Assembly (NCBI RefSeq): GCF_963082655.1
Contig: NC_081553.1
Coordinates: forward strand, 155,163,441 to 155,227,440
Reading direction: 5' to 3'
DNA: 64,000 nucleotides
DNA from: Stomoxys calcitrans
Taxonomy: Eukaryota; Arthropoda; Insecta; Diptera; Muscidae
Of this stretch, positions 22,969 through 34,429 are shown piece by piece. The notes under the pieces are model-generated. The model made no database searches. It had not been told where the DNA came from and worked only from the letters and a program-made list of their open reading frames with translations. A program made the translations under genes and the position numbers. The number at the start of each line of letters is the position of its first letter. Positions within the stretch are counted from its first letter, which is position 1.

Positions 22969-23683
22969 ATTCTCGTATGAATGGATCGAAATGGCAGAAG
23001 GGGATCATGGTCGCAATCCCAAAGAAGGCTGACCATACTCAGTGTAAAAACTGTACGGGGATAACATTGCTAAACGCGGTGATGTCAAGTCTTCTTCTGC
23101 ATCGTATTTTACCTCTACTCGATAGCATTGTGATGTAGAGCACGCTGTTGAATAAGGGCATTCCTGAAAAGATCGTGACGCTAATAGGGGAGCTGAATGC
23201 AGAAGTTTCAGTCCGTTTCAATAGACAGGAGAGCCGCCCTTTCAGGATCAATAAATGAGTGAAGCAGGAGTGCATCTTATAGATATTTTACTAAATTCCG
23301 TAATAGAAGCGGCAAACGCTGAGGCACCCTGTGGCATTCGCTAGGGTATTACAACTTCTTTGGAGACATTGACTACGCGGGTGATATATGCCTCTTTGCG
23401 CATTGCTTTGAGCACATTAAAGCAAAATTGGAACGATTGAATGAAAACGCGGACAAAGCAGACCTGAAAATAAACATAGATAAGACTAAATTGATGCGGA
23501 TAGAAACAAAAAAAAATCCGAAATCGCTCACTAGAAACGACAATGTCATCGAAGATGTTGATAAGTTTTCCTATCTTGGCATCAAAATAACAAAGGACGG
23601 AAAATCGGAAGCAAACATACGCATGACATACGTATCAACAAGACTAGAAGCGCTTTTCTTAAACCAAACAAAGTTTGGAGGAA
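22969..23683 (+). mobile_element. LINE-F, RTE-like reverse transcriptase remnant
   Basis: Plus strand, several frames. 22985-23110 gives 'EWQKGIMVAIPKKADHTQCK' and 'GITLLNAVMSSLLLHRILP'. 23150-23250 gives 'LLNKGIPEKIVTLIGELNAE' and 'RFNRQESRPFRIN'. 23428-23680 gives 'ADLKINIDKTKLMRIETKK' and 'VIEDVDKFSYLGIKITKDGK'. These are RT segments in the style of RTE-like LINEs (a KIN.DKTK.M block then YLG). The catalytic box is not readable. It is terminated by a SINE at 23684. A shorter relative lies at 32015. Confidence 0.65.
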
Positions 23684-23942
23684 CAGGGGCAAACTTCTCA
23701 CCTATCAATGAGTGCAGTCCGATTCAAGTTTTAATCTTAATGATAAGGGGCCTCCTTTTTATAGCCGAGTCAGTGCGACACCTCTTTGAAGAGAAGTTTT
23801 ACATGGCATATTACCTCACAAATGTTGCCAGCATTAGGAGGGGAAAGCCATCGCTGAAAAATTTTTCTGATGGTCTCGCTAGGATTCGAACCCAGGCGTT
23901 CAGCGTCATAGGCGGACATGCTAACCCATGCGCTACGGTGGC
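23684..23942 (-). mobile_element. tRNA-derived SINE, copy 3
   Basis: Minus-strand copy. Head at right with box B as 'gggttcgaatcc' and box A 'tagcgcatgggttagcatg'-like, followed by 'cagcgatggctttcccctcc' and the 3' body ('tataaaaaggaggcccctta', 'gaatcggactgcactcattg'). One segment of about 20 bp is missing in the body ('gaacggcgtgccgca'). It abuts LINE-F. Confidence 0.85.
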
Positions 23943-24414
23943 AGTGACATCTCACATAGTACAAAAGTCGGAATTTCAACAGTAGTGTGAAATCCATTTT
24001 ACTGCATCGTTGTATTTCAATTTTTTTCAAATTTCAATTTTCCATTTCATCTTTATTGGTTCATTATTATGTTCATATTTACAAAGCAGAGTTATGAGAT
24101 CTTTTCTTTTGGATATTACTGCATATAAGACTTAGGATCAAAGATATTAAATTACAATAGCACAGTTAAGATAATGAGTTTAAAGAAAAAATAAAGGGGA
24201 AAAACCTTTCTATGAAATTCACACAATTGGACGAAAATATATACATACTCAAAAATATAATAAAAATACTCAAGGTAAGCATACGATTTCCTTGTGATGA
24301 TTAAAAGGGAGAAAAAAGAAAAGACCGTAAATTTATGTTAATTCGTTGCATGACCTTATCAATTAATAAGTCGAATATATTACTTTGTTGAAATAATTAT
24401 CATTAAGTCTATCG
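23943..24414. other. no gene; A+T-rich
   Basis: No coding evidence. Probably includes the 3' untranslated end of LINE-D on the minus strand. Confidence 0.4.
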
Positions 24415-25274
24415 ACAAATGTATCCAGTTTTTCGTAGCCTGTTTCGTCATGAAGTAGCGCCGTAGAGTACCTCCAGTGCCTCCTATTTATGATTTTTAA
24501 CATTTGTTTTGCAAAATTTTTAGTTTTTTCCAGTGTGATTTTGCAGTCCTATACCAAACAGGACATCCGTAAGTAAAAGAGGGCCTTATTACACTCTTGA
24601 ATAAAAGATTTTTGTTAGCATAGTTGAGTGTGGACTTCTTGTGGATTGAAGGCCATAGTGAACGAATCGTTCTTAATGTTTTTTTGCAGACTTCATCGAT
24701 GTGCTTTCCAAAGTTAAGTTTTTTATCGAGCGTAACTCCCAAATATTTAACGCTGTCAGCAATATCAATTTATTCAGTACCGAAGTTAAGTTTTCTGATA
24801 GGCAATCTTTTAGGAGACTTGTTAAAAGGAAAAATAATGGCCTGGATTTTATTCGGGTTAATCTTAATTATCCATTTTGAAAAGTCATTGTCATTGGTGC
24901 GTTGGCTCTTCCTTTTGTACGATCTTCTTGCCCTGATAAACCGAATTATGTCCTCAGACATTTTGTAGTTATGAGAGCGGTTAACCTTAGGGATCGAAAT
25001 ATTCCTGGCCTCCAAAATTAAAAAAGTAATACTATCAATCTCTTTATCTACAGCAGCTTTGTTATGCACTATTTCGGTACGAATTTCGATTCTGTTGTCC
25101 AGAAATGATTTGAAAGTATCCCAATCGGCGAGTTTGTAGTTAAAAAAGGTAGTATCTATTGTTCCTATCTGGGCCTGATCGATGGAGCATATGACAGGTC
25201 GATAATCCGAAGGTATCGTTGTATAAATTGCTGCCTGCGACAAATACTTCGAGTTTTCTAGCCAAACCGTATTT
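24415..25274 (-). mobile_element. LINE-D, Jockey-like, internally deleted
   Basis: Minus strand. 25260-25150 encodes the endonuclease end ('SQAAIYTTIPSDYRPVICSI'). A linker runs 25140-24900. The frame then jumps straight to the RT C-terminus: 'INPNKIQAIIFPFNKSPKRL', 'SVKYLGVTLDKKLNFGKHID', 'SVIRPSFTYGCPVWYRTAKS'. The whole RT catalytic core is missing, so a deletion near 24870 fused endonuclease linker to RT thumb while keeping most of the frame. The 'PSDxRPVI' and 'YLGVTLDKKLNFGKHI' style is Jockey-clade. Confidence 0.7.
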
Positions 25275-27090
25275 CAAATGAAGAACAGCGAATTGGAACA
25301 AACACTTCCCCTGTCGATGTAGAAATGTCGAAGAGAAAATGTAGTGCTTATTAACATTTGTCTTAAATCTTTAGATGTCAAAGTGGGTGAAAAAACCATT
25401 GGCTGGAAATCGATTCCACATACGCACGGTTCGGGCGAAATAAGAATACTCTCTATAATGAATTGTGCGGTCCGCTGGCCAATCAATTACAAACGGGTGT
25501 GAGTTCCTGGAATGTCTAGTTTCCCTGACATACATCCTTACATCAGAATTAAGAAGACGAATATCAGACGAACAAATACCATAAAAGTACCGATAGAACA
25601 GCGCCAAACAACCCACATTGCGGCGATGATAAAGGGGGGCAATAGTGTTGGATACCCCACCGTCCCCAATCAGACGGAGTGAAGTAATTCTTACACCGTT
25701 TAAGGAAGCCTAAACACTTCAATGCTTCTTTCGACACTTCAAATGCATGTTTATCCCAACGGACATCACTTTGTATTTTCATGCCCTGAACATCAAGAGC
25801 TTCTGAGCTTCTGATTGCTCAACATCTACACCGTTGATAGACAAAGTGCTGCTTGTTGTCGTTTGTGTGACAACAAGCAGCATTGAGTCTTCCGTGCATT
25901 AAAATCTACTCGATTCATTCGACCCCGTTCGAAAATGAATAGATCGGATCCGATGTCTGACCCAACAGATCGTTAATGAAAATAAGAAAAAGAGACGGAG
26001 AAAGAAAAGAGCCCTGGGGTACACCTGCGGTTAATTAATGCTCATTGGATGAGAACCCATCTATAAAGACTCGAATAGTGCGATCTGTGAAAAAGATCGA
26101 AATAAATCGAACAAAACCATTACCAACACCAAATGTGACAAGCTTTGAGAGCAGTGCACCGTGCCGGACCCTATCAAAGGCCTCGAAGATTTCCAGAGCC
26201 ACAACCTTACTCTCACCAAACTGGTGGATTGAGCGACTCCAACGTTCCGACAGAAGTGCCATGAGGTCGCCCGTAGACCGATTTCTGCGGAACCCATACT
26301 GTTGGTTGCTAAGAAGGCCATTAGACTCTAAATACCTTAAAAGATGGTGATTAACCATTCTCTCCATGACCTTGGAGAGAGCGAAGTATATCGCAATTGG
26401 CCTATAATTCGCAGGATTGTTTGTCTCACCCTTCTTGGATATTGGCTGAACGTTCGGGATGAAAAGGTTGCATAATGGACGAGCGAGCGTCGAAGAACAC
26501 TTGCGTAAGACAAGTGATGATATGCCATCCGGGCCCGGGGATTTATTTACGTCCAGATTATTGAGAACTCCACGAGTTCGAAAAAATATTTGGGGCATGA
26601 CGCCAGATACATTTTCGATTGAGGGGAGTGGTTTATTGCTATCCGGCAGGGAAGAGTTCTCTGCAAATATATAAGCCAACAGGTTAGCCTTATCAACCGG
26701 GCAGTGATGTTTGATCATCCTTAGCAAGAATTGGAATAGATGAAGAACTACCCCTTACTTTTTTCACGAACGACCAAAAGCTCTTACTTCCCCGTATAGA
26801 AGCAAGAACCTTTGTATGCAGACGCTGTTCGTAAGAAATTTCTCGCGCCTAAGCACATTGGCACACGAAGATCTTGCCTGCTTGCGCAGCAGTTCAGTAT
26901 TGGCATTTTTATCCAAACGTCAGTTCCTGAATGCCACCTCTTTCGATCTGACAGCATCTCTGCATGTCTGGTTAAACCAACATTTGTCGTCTGATTAAGC
27001 GATTATAGTCTTAACTGGAATAATTTGTAAGAGTTTTGAAATAGCTCGGAAGTCCTGTTCGGATATTGGCACATATGCAAATACCAAGAT
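25275..27090 (-). mobile_element. LINE-E, CR1/Jockey-type reverse transcriptase remnant
   Basis: Minus strand, directly adjoining LINE-D. About 26830-26730 gives 'VLASIRGSKSFWSFVKKV'. 26727-26035 is a 230-codon frame with 'VNKSPGPDGISSLVLRKCSS', 'NYRPIAIYFALSKVMERMVN', 'NQQYGFRRNRSTGDLMALLS', 'VALEIFEAFDRVRHGALLSK' and 'TDRTIRVFIDGFSSNEH'. Here the first catalytic Asp block reads 'ALEIFEAFD', and the second (YADD) block is not readable at 25990-25900. 25782-25564 and 25616-25371 are C-terminal pieces ('VSKEALKCLGFLKRCKNYFT', 'FARTVRMWNRFPANGFF'). The style fits CR1/T1Q-like insect LINEs. Confidence 0.7.
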
Positions 27091-28189
27091 ATTAAGCAGA
27101 AAAACTGTGAAAAACTTTACCAAAACCATATTTTTTTTTTTTAACCATAATTACATTATCGTTTTTGTACTAATTCAATCTTCATTCATATTACATTAGG
27201 ATTAATTGTTTTCAAGTGTACCTTTTTAGGCCATCACTGTAAAAGAGGGTATTTATTTATTTCACATGTTTTTAGCTTGTACGTTTTTTTTATATGGAGT
27301 TTGACAGTTGCTCACGTTAAAAGCCGAATAGAGCACCAACCCTTACTCTATAAAACATGGATATTCGAATAACAGTTACTTAAATGCCGTATAACACCAA
27401 TGGCAATGTCAAAAAGCTGACATGAAGAGAGCTATTGCTCATACATCTGTGAACATACAGAGGCAATGAACAAATGGGGTGATTTCTGTGAAATGTCCAC
27501 CAACAGTCCACCCCTTCAGCTAGGATGCACAAATATATGTTTAAATAAAAGTAGTGACTAAATAACACTCTGTCCGCAGAAATACAGTATATCCACATGT
27601 CGATACTGTTGTCCCCATAAAACTCTTGCTCAAATCGACAAAACTGTTATTTAATGATTTCTCCCTCATCGAAACAGAAACAAATAGGTAGCTACAGAAA
27701 TTATTATAACAATTGACAGAAATTATTCCTTTGCTTTTTAAGTGAAACTTGTGTGTGCGTACTTTTATGTACCCGTTTGCATATATTAAATGTTACTATC
27801 GTTGCATGAAAGAGCCAGTGTATTTACAAAGGTAATCAGTGCCCAACTCTTTGGGGAACAAACTCCACGACTATATTATGGGTACACAAGTACTTTATTG
27901 ATGTCCAACAAATGCGTTTGTTGACATATTTTTTTTTGGCATATGCATCCAAACGAATGCTACCATGGGGAGCATATGTCTTACACAACATTGAAAGGGT
28001 TTCAATGCCGATTTTCGTATTGTCTTTAAAATTACTTTATTACTTTATAAAAATCCTTTGAATTTTTTTCAATTTAATGGAGAAACTTAATACTGTACAT
28101 TAATGGATATTGATTGCGTTATTTTATCATAAGCAAAATAATGGTAGTTTCCTAAAGTATGCGTACTTTATTTGCCAGCAAAAGAGAGC

Positions 28190-28365
28190 GAGCAAAATTT
28201 GGTAATTGAGAACTTGCAAATTTCTACTGGAGGTTTTTTTCCCAGCAGAAATTTGCAGTATCGAACAGCTGTTTTATGAAAACCTGCTGTGAAATTCAAA
28301 TAATTAGCCAAAAAGAGTAAAGGTTGTGCTTACTCTCCTGCAAATTTTTACTGGAAAAGTAAGCC
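28190..28365. repeat. GCAAATTTCTRCTGG repeat with internal hairpin
   Basis: 'gcaaatttctactgg' at about 28216 and its inverted partner 'ccagcagaaatttgc' about 30 nt later form a hairpin. A third copy ('gcaaatttttactgg') follows near 28342. A related direct copy with 'caaatttctgctgg', 'ccccagctgc' and 'ttcgaacagatgttt' lies at about 28970-29085. Identity unknown. Confidence 0.55.
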
Positions 28366-28494
28366 AACAGACCTGATAATAAAGGTTATCTCATTTGTAC
28401 AATACCATAAAAATCATACGCCGAAATCCATAGAATCCGACATCATAACATTTTCCTACACCCACAAACCGAGAAACGAGTATACAAAATCTGG

Positions 28495-28580
28495 GCGGCT
28501 AATACCAGCTGTTCGCTGACTACAAAACACTAGGTCTCGTAGGTTCGAGCCTTCTCGACAAATTGAAATTTTTTTAACAA
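28495..28580 (+). other. possible tRNA-like (SINE-head) relic
   Basis: 'gtaggttcgagccttctcga' contains a box B match (GGTTCGAGCC) about 50 nt after a weak box A-like stretch. It is followed by A/T-rich DNA rather than a SINE body I recognise. A similar weak signal is at about 31080-31135 ('tcttggttcaactctcggc'). These are not functional tRNA genes as far as can be seen. Confidence 0.3.
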
Positions 28581-29097
28581 GCAGAGTCTCAGAGAAAAAA
28601 AAACAGACAACAAAGCAAATAAAATGTGATCTGAATTTAGAATTTAACCACCTCGAAAACCACCACAAGCAAGCATGCAATGATAAATAAAAGCACCACT
28701 AAATCGTCTCTGCTTAAGGGTTGGTAATCTGTTCGTCTTTTCACACCAACAATTGTCATACTCCATATAAAAAAAAATTGCAATGAAAAATGTGTAACCA
28801 AATAAACGCTTATTTTACGCCTAGGGCTTAAAGATAATCCAATTGCAATATGAAGGCAAGAGTGTGTTGGTACACAACATTTCTTATAATAATTTGGTTA
28901 AAACAAAAATTGTATACATTGTTTCCCACAACTATTCCGAAATCAGTGGAAGAGATCGCGAGTGTGCGTGACAGTTGACAAAATTTTTAGGGTTTGGTAA
29001 TGTATAGCCTTCAAATTTCTGCTGGATTTCTCCCCAGCTGCACTTGGGAGCTTCGAACAGATGTTTCACAAAATGTTTATTCAAATCTGGGAACATA

Positions 29098-30237
29098 ATT
29101 TCTATACTTTTTACACACCACCGAAGGATGGGGGTATATTAATTTTGTCATTCCGTTTGCAACACATCGAAATATCCATTTTCGACCCTATAAAGTATAT
29201 ATATTCTTGATCAGCGTAAAAACCTAAGACGATCTAGCCATGTCCGTCCGTATGTCTGTTGAAATCACGCTACAGTCTTTAAAAATAGAGATATTGAGCT
29301 GAAACTTTGCACAGATTATTTATTATTATTTTTTGTCCATAAGCAAGTTAAGTTCGAAGATGTGCTATTGTATATCGGACTATATCTTCATATACCCCGC
29401 CGATTTAGGGTCTTAGACCCATAAAAGCCACATTTATTATGCGATTTTGCTGAAATTTGGGACAGTGAGTTGTGTTAGGTCCTTCGGTATCCTTCGTAAA
29501 TTTGGCCCTGATCGGTCCAGATTTGGTTAAAGCTGCCATATAGACCGATCCTCCGATTTAAAGAAATTTGGGACAGTGAGTTGTGTTAGGCCCATCGACA
29601 TCTTTCTTCAATTTGGTTCTGACATTTCAGATTTGGCTATAGCTACCATATAGACCGATTTCTCGATTTAAGGTATGGGGCCCATAAAAAGCGCATTTAT
29701 TGTCCGATGTCGCTAAAATTTGAGACAGTGAGTTTAGTTAGGCTCTTCGACGTAATTCTACAATTTGGCCCAAATCGGTGCAGATTTGAATAGAGCTGCC
29801 ATATAGACCGATCTCTCGATTTAAGGTTTTGGGCCCATAAAGGCGCATTTATTGTCCGATTTCGCCGAAAATTTGGGACAGTGCTTTGTGTTAGGTTTTT
29901 AGAAATTTTTCTACAACTTGGCCCAAATCGGTCCAGATTTGGATATAGCTGTCATGTAAACCGATATCTCGATTTAAAGCCTTGACTCCATAAAATGCGC
30001 ATTTATAATCCGATTTCACTGAAATTTGACACAGTGACTTATGTTAGGTTTTTCGACATCCGCCTCGTGTATGGTTCAGATCGGTTTATTTTTAGATATA
30101 GCTACTCTACTTATTAGTATTTGGTCCAAATTGGAACATATTTCGATATAACTGCTATGGGGCATAAGGTTTGCAATTTTCACCGGATTTTGATGAAAGG
30201 TGGTTTACATATATACCCGAGGTGGTGGGTATCCTTG
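29098..30237 (+). mobile_element. DINE-1/mini-me-like element, subfamily 2
   Basis: The 5' end has 'acaccaccgaaggatggggg', 'tattaattttgtcattccgt', the core 'gtatatatattcttgatcag' and 'catgtccgtccgtatgtctg'. At least five degenerate units follow, marked by 'gggacagtgagttgtgttag' near 29461, 29574, 29733, 29877 and 30031 (spacings about 113, 159, 144 and 154). The 3' side ends with 'acatatatacccgaggtggt' and 'gggtatcc'. The terminal hairpin seen in the sister copy at 49509 is missing. Confidence 0.7.
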
Positions 30238-30370
30238 TTGCTTGTTAATCCTCAAAAGTACCATGATATCCGAGCGAGACATTTGGTATCTTTACGATTT
30301 GTAAGGTGCCACATAACTCACCACAAATATAATCTAGGACTTGAACTCACTAAACTGGTTTCAAAATTAT

Positions 30371-30412
30371 ACCACCTGTGTTACCAGTAGTACCACCTGT
30401 GTTACCAGTAGT
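30371..30412 (+). repeat. 21-bp perfect tandem duplication
   Basis: A 21-bp unit beginning 'accacctgtgttaccagtag' occurs twice back to back. It sits in a spacer (30238-30518) with no other feature. Confidence 0.9.
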
Positions 30413-30518
30413 ACAAATTTCATTCGATGAAGCTCTAGAATAACCACTTATTTGTAATAATAGAAAAAAATCATTATTATAACCTTGGTATTGATAAAAA
30501 AAATTCCATTAAAAAAAG

Positions 30519-30648
30519 GGGGCAAAATTGTCTCATATCCATGAGTGCTGTCTATCACAAGGTTAAACTCAATGATAAGGGACCTCCATTTTATTGGCGA
30601 GTCCGAATGGCTTGCTGCAAAGCCACACCACTTAGTAGCACAAGGAGG
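30519..30648 (-). mobile_element. tRNA-derived SINE, copy 4 (5' truncated)
   Basis: Only the 3' half is present: 'atgagtgctgtctatcac', 'aatgataagggacctccatt', 'ttattggcgagtccgaatgg'. The tRNA-like head is absent. 30649-30869 shows nothing recognisable. Confidence 0.7.
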
Positions 30649-30869
30649 GAAATACTGTGTCGTTATTAATACAAAAATATTTTTAATTTTTACTACCTCC
30701 CCACAAATCGGATGATTGTTCCGCATGCTGTGGGCGTACTTTCAAAGAAATAAAAAACTTAAAAATCATTTTGCTGGTCACATAAACACAAAAGCATGGC
30801 CATCTTTGATGAAATAGAATTAAAGTTTGCTTTTGTGTTGTTAGCTAATATTGCAAGGAGAAAATATTG

Positions 30870-31051
30870 TATTGGGTTGCCCAAAAAGTAATTGCGGATT
30901 TTTTAAAAGAAAGTAAATGCATTTTTAATAAAACTTAGAATGAATTTTAATCAAATATACTTTTTTTACACTTTTTTTCTAAAGCAAGCTAAAAGTAACA
31001 GCTGATAACTGACAGAAGAAAGAATGCAATTACTTTTTGGGCAACCCAATA
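30870..31051. mobile_element. mariner-type MITE, short copy
   Basis: Terminal inverted repeats 'TTGGGTTGCCCAAAAAGTAA' and its complement at the right end, each bounded by TA (30870-30871, 31050-31051), as for Tc1/mariner target duplications. Length about 180 bp, non-coding. Compared with 56241-56478 it lacks about 60 bp between two GCAATTAC words. Confidence 0.85.
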
Positions 31052-31676
31052 TTATTCAAACAATAGTGATGTGGATGAATGCGTAGAGTGTTTGCTTTGA
31101 AAACGGAAGGTTCTTGGTTCAACTCTCGGCTGCGATGAAGGCAAAATTTTAATTTCATTTATAATTTGAATTATTCATATACAATTTGTCTTTTTCCAAG
31201 AAACTGAGCATTGAGAACATGGTGGTGGGAAAATGCGCGAACATGTTTGAGCCAAAGTAGTTATTTTTTGGCAACCAATGTCATTATTTTTTAACAACTT
31301 GTATGCTTAGGCATAAGTATTGATTTTTGAACTATCGGTTTGCTTGTGCGGAAGGACTTTCCTCCTAGGACATCGCCATGTAAAAGTAATTAGAATCGAT
31401 GCCTAAAAATAAATAGTCATTAGTTCCTGAATGAGCTTCCCTTTCTGGTTATTTGGTAATGAGAGTTTTTGCTGGGTGGTGTTCATTGTCTTTTAAATAA
31501 ATATTAATTGTTACCAAATATGGTTCTTCCACTTTCAATTCTTCTGATAACACAATTCAATTAAAAAGTTTGCTGAAATCGGAACTATATCCTTTATTTA
31601 CAATTGGAGAATATTTAATGTATTACAATAAATTATGACCAATTGTAAAATGTTCAGTGTGAACATAGGGCATCAA

Positions 31677-31714
<38 letters not shown>

Positions 31715-32014
31715 TAAGCTCTATCGTTGGACAAAGCCTTGGCTTCCACGAAGACTGCGAAATACGGTTTGACCAGTAAATTCTAAGAATTTGTCGTAGA
31801 CAGCGATTTATAAAAACATGCATTTTTCGGGTAGTCATTTGTGACAAGCTCCAAGTTGTACAGCCTTATTATAAAATAGATTTCACACCACTGTTAAAGA
31901 TTCAGATATTTGTATTTTGTTAGACGTTCGTGTATGTTCTGATCCTCTGTCCTTTGTTGTTTTGCTCCCAAGATAGGATAGGGAAGCAGGCGCCGACACT
32001 ATTTTCAATTTTAC
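31052..32014. other. spacer; (CT)n microsatellite only
   Basis: No gene recognised. A weak tRNA-like box B occurs near 31125 and a dinucleotide run at 31679-31711. Confidence 0.5.
31679..31711 (+). repeat. (CT)n microsatellite, about 16 units
   Basis: Uninterrupted CT repeats. On the minus strand they create a spurious Arg-Glu repeat frame. Confidence 0.95.
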
Positions 32015-32185
32015 TATATTGCGTCTAAGAACGCCGAGGCATTCGCTGGGGAATAAACGACTTTTTTGGAGACATCGAATACGCGGTTAATAAATGCCTC
32101 TGCGCATTGCTTTGAATAGATAAAAATGAATTTGGAACGCTTGCATGATAACGCAAAGGTAGACCTGAAAGAAAAACGTAGCTAA
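32015..32185 (+). pseudogene. LINE-F-like RT fragment
   Basis: Matches 23310-23490: 'aacgccgaggcattcgctgg', 'gagacatcgaatacgcggtt', 'aaatgcctctgcgcattgct', 'acgcaaaggtagacctgaaa'. Short and frameshifted. Confidence 0.7.
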
Positions 32186-32291
32186 GACCAAAAAAATAAA
32201 AAATTTTGTAACTCCAGTCGATTTATTATTTTAATAAATTAGTTCATTAAAGAATTTTGTCTCTAAAACACAATACTTAACATAGCTATAT

Positions 32292-32870
32292 TTTTTATGC
32301 CCACCACCATAGGATAGGGGTATACTAATCTAGTCGTTCCGTTTTTATCACCTCGAAATATTGATCTAGGACCCCATAAAGTATATATATTCTTGATTGT
32401 CTCGAATCATACTAGCCATATCCGTCCGTCCGTCTGTCGAAATCACGATAACGGTCGAACGCATAGAGCTAGCGGCTTGAAGTTTTGCACAAATACTTTA
32501 CATCGATGTAGGTCGTTGGAGATTGCAAATGGGACATTTTGGGTTCAGATTTGGATATAGCTCCCATATAAATCGAGTACGGTCCAATTCGGTCTATAAC
32601 CTGATATTGCTACAAGTACGGTTTAAATCGGCCAAGAACACGCTATAGCTCCCATATAAACCGATCTCTCGATTTCACTTCTTGAGCCCGTACTAGCCGC
32701 GATTTTAATCCCATTTGGCTGAAATTTTACATATAGTGTTCTGTTATAACTCTCAACAACTGCGCTAAGTACGGTCCAATTCGGTCTATAACCTGATATT
32801 GCTCCCATATTTTAGCAGAATCCATGGTGGTGGGTTCCCAAAATTCGGCCCGGCCGAACTTAAGGTACTT
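32292..32870 (+). mobile_element. DINE-1/mini-me-like element, complete copy
   Basis: 5' 'atgcccaccaccataggata', 'gtatactaatctagtcgttc', core 'agtatatatattcttgattg', GTCY tract 'atccgtccgtccgtctgtcg', 'gcttgaagttttgcacaaat'. Then about two and a half internal units ('ggtccaattcggtctataac' at about 32583 and 32773). 3' end 'aatccatggtggtgggttcc' followed by the palindrome 'TTCGGCCCGGCCGAA' near 32845-32859. About 580 bp, the most compact complete copy here. Confidence 0.75.
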
Positions 32871-32879
32871 AAACGTACC

Positions 32880-34320
32880 AAAAAGGTAGGAAATAGGTGA
32901 ACTTTGCACAGTGCGAACGGGTAGAGCTATAACTTCGAAATTTGGATTGGAGGATGCTGTTGCGTAAAAATTTTGGTGGAGAAATAAAATTCAAAACAGT
33001 TTCCGAAAAGAGAAAATCTACATCAAGTACAGAAATTGGTATCGTTTGGTACTTTCTTTAGAGTTGAGCTAGAGCTCTGAAATTTTGCATGTACTTATTG
33101 TATTATAATTGGTACTATTTGGAGCTTGAGCTCAAAAATTGAATGTAGGTACACCCTGATAGTACTTTTCGGGCGACCAGAAGATTCAATGATTGAGAAG
33201 CCCTCATAATTGTGGTACAGTACACCTCGGCAGTACTTATCGGGCGCCTAGAAGACTTTAATGAAATTCGTAGGATTTGATACCAAAACGTACAAAATGA
33301 TACTTTCTTCAATGATTCAGTTAAAGCTATCAAAATTTAGATATCGGTACACCCTGACAGTGTTAATCGGGCGACCACATGATTTATTTAAAATTCATTA
33401 ATTTATGTATTGTAGTTACTAAAACGGTACTTTCTTCACAGATCTTTTTTAAATTCATACTTGTTAATAATTAAGAGTACAAGATGGTACTTACTTCAAT
33501 GATTGGGTAGAAGCTCTCAAAATTGTGGTACAGTTGCACCTCGACAGTACTAATCGGGTGCCAAGAAGGTTTTTTTGAAATTAGTACGTGTTGGTACTAA
33601 AATTGAGCTAGAGGTCTCAAATTTTCAGTACAAATACACATTGACAGTATGAACCGGTCGGCTAGACACATTTTATGAAATTCGTACATCAAATTAATAT
33701 TTTCACTAAGGATTGAGCAACAGCTCTCAAAATTGGGTTACAGTTACTCCTTAACAGAATATATCGGGCGACTTGAAGATTGTTTTGAAATTCGTACACG
33801 TACATAGGTATTAAATTGTAGAAATTGGTACTTTCTATATGGATTGAGCTAAAGCTCTTAAAATTTGGATACCATTGCACCTAGGCGGTATTTAATGGGT
33901 GACTAGGAGATTTTTTAAATTATTGCATCTAGGTACTACTTCGTAAAAATTGGTAATAAGTATGGAGTAGCTCCATGCCAGTATATAGTATCCACTAAAA
34001 TAGTTTTCTGAAATTCCTACCTTTAGGTAGTAAATGGAACAAACTAGGGCATTATGATGTATCGTAGTCAACAATGGCACAAACGGCATTTGAAACAATA
34101 GTGTAGAAAAAGACATAAGGAAATGGGAAAAGGTACATTAAGTACGATTTTAGATACTATTACGTATTTACGGATTGAGTTAGAGCCTGAATATTTGGGA
34201 TAAAGTATGGGCGACTAGAACATTTTTTCGTACATTCAAGTACTATGGTACTTTCTTTGCGGATTGAATTAGAGCAGGGATGCAGTTACCTCTTGATATA
34301 TATCAGATAGCAAACTTTTA
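32880..34320 (+). repeat. degenerate minisatellite-like array, unit about 100-150 bp
   Basis: Recurring words, in order: 'ggattgagctagagctctca', 'aaaattgtggtacagttaca'-like, 'tcgggcgactagaag'-like, 'gaaattcgtacat', 'ggtactttctt'. The 'cgggcgac' word or variants occur near 33170, 33241, 33368, 33555, 33655, 33766, 33896 and 34207. Divergence between units is high. It is not like the DINE or Helitron internal units and lies between two DINE copies of opposite orientation. No coding signal. Confidence 0.65.
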
Positions 34321-34429
34321 CTGAAGCTTATTACCATTGATTTTGCAGACTTGCTAATTTGAAGTTCATCACGTTGTAGAAGCAAGTACAAAAATACTTA
34401 ATACATAACAATTTGGCTAGTGTAGAATA

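Larger units (their letters stand above)
27245..28815. repeat. inverted repeat pair, arms of about 105 bp, bounding 1.35 kb
   Basis: The left arm (about 27245-27350, 'ttttttttatatggagtttg', 'acagttg', 'gccgaatagagcaccaaccc') matches the reverse complement of about 28700-28815 ('tttttatatggagtatgaca', 'gacgaacagattaccaaccc'). No transposase is visible between the arms and no target duplication was identified. It could be a degraded terminal-inverted-repeat element. Two fragments of the 'gcaaatttctactgg' repeat lie inside. No gene is recognised in the 27090-29097 interval. Confidence 0.5.

Noticed and set aside
31623..31847. Minus-strand frame with an Arg-Glu repeat
   Set aside because: Created by the (CT)n microsatellite; no other coding evidence.
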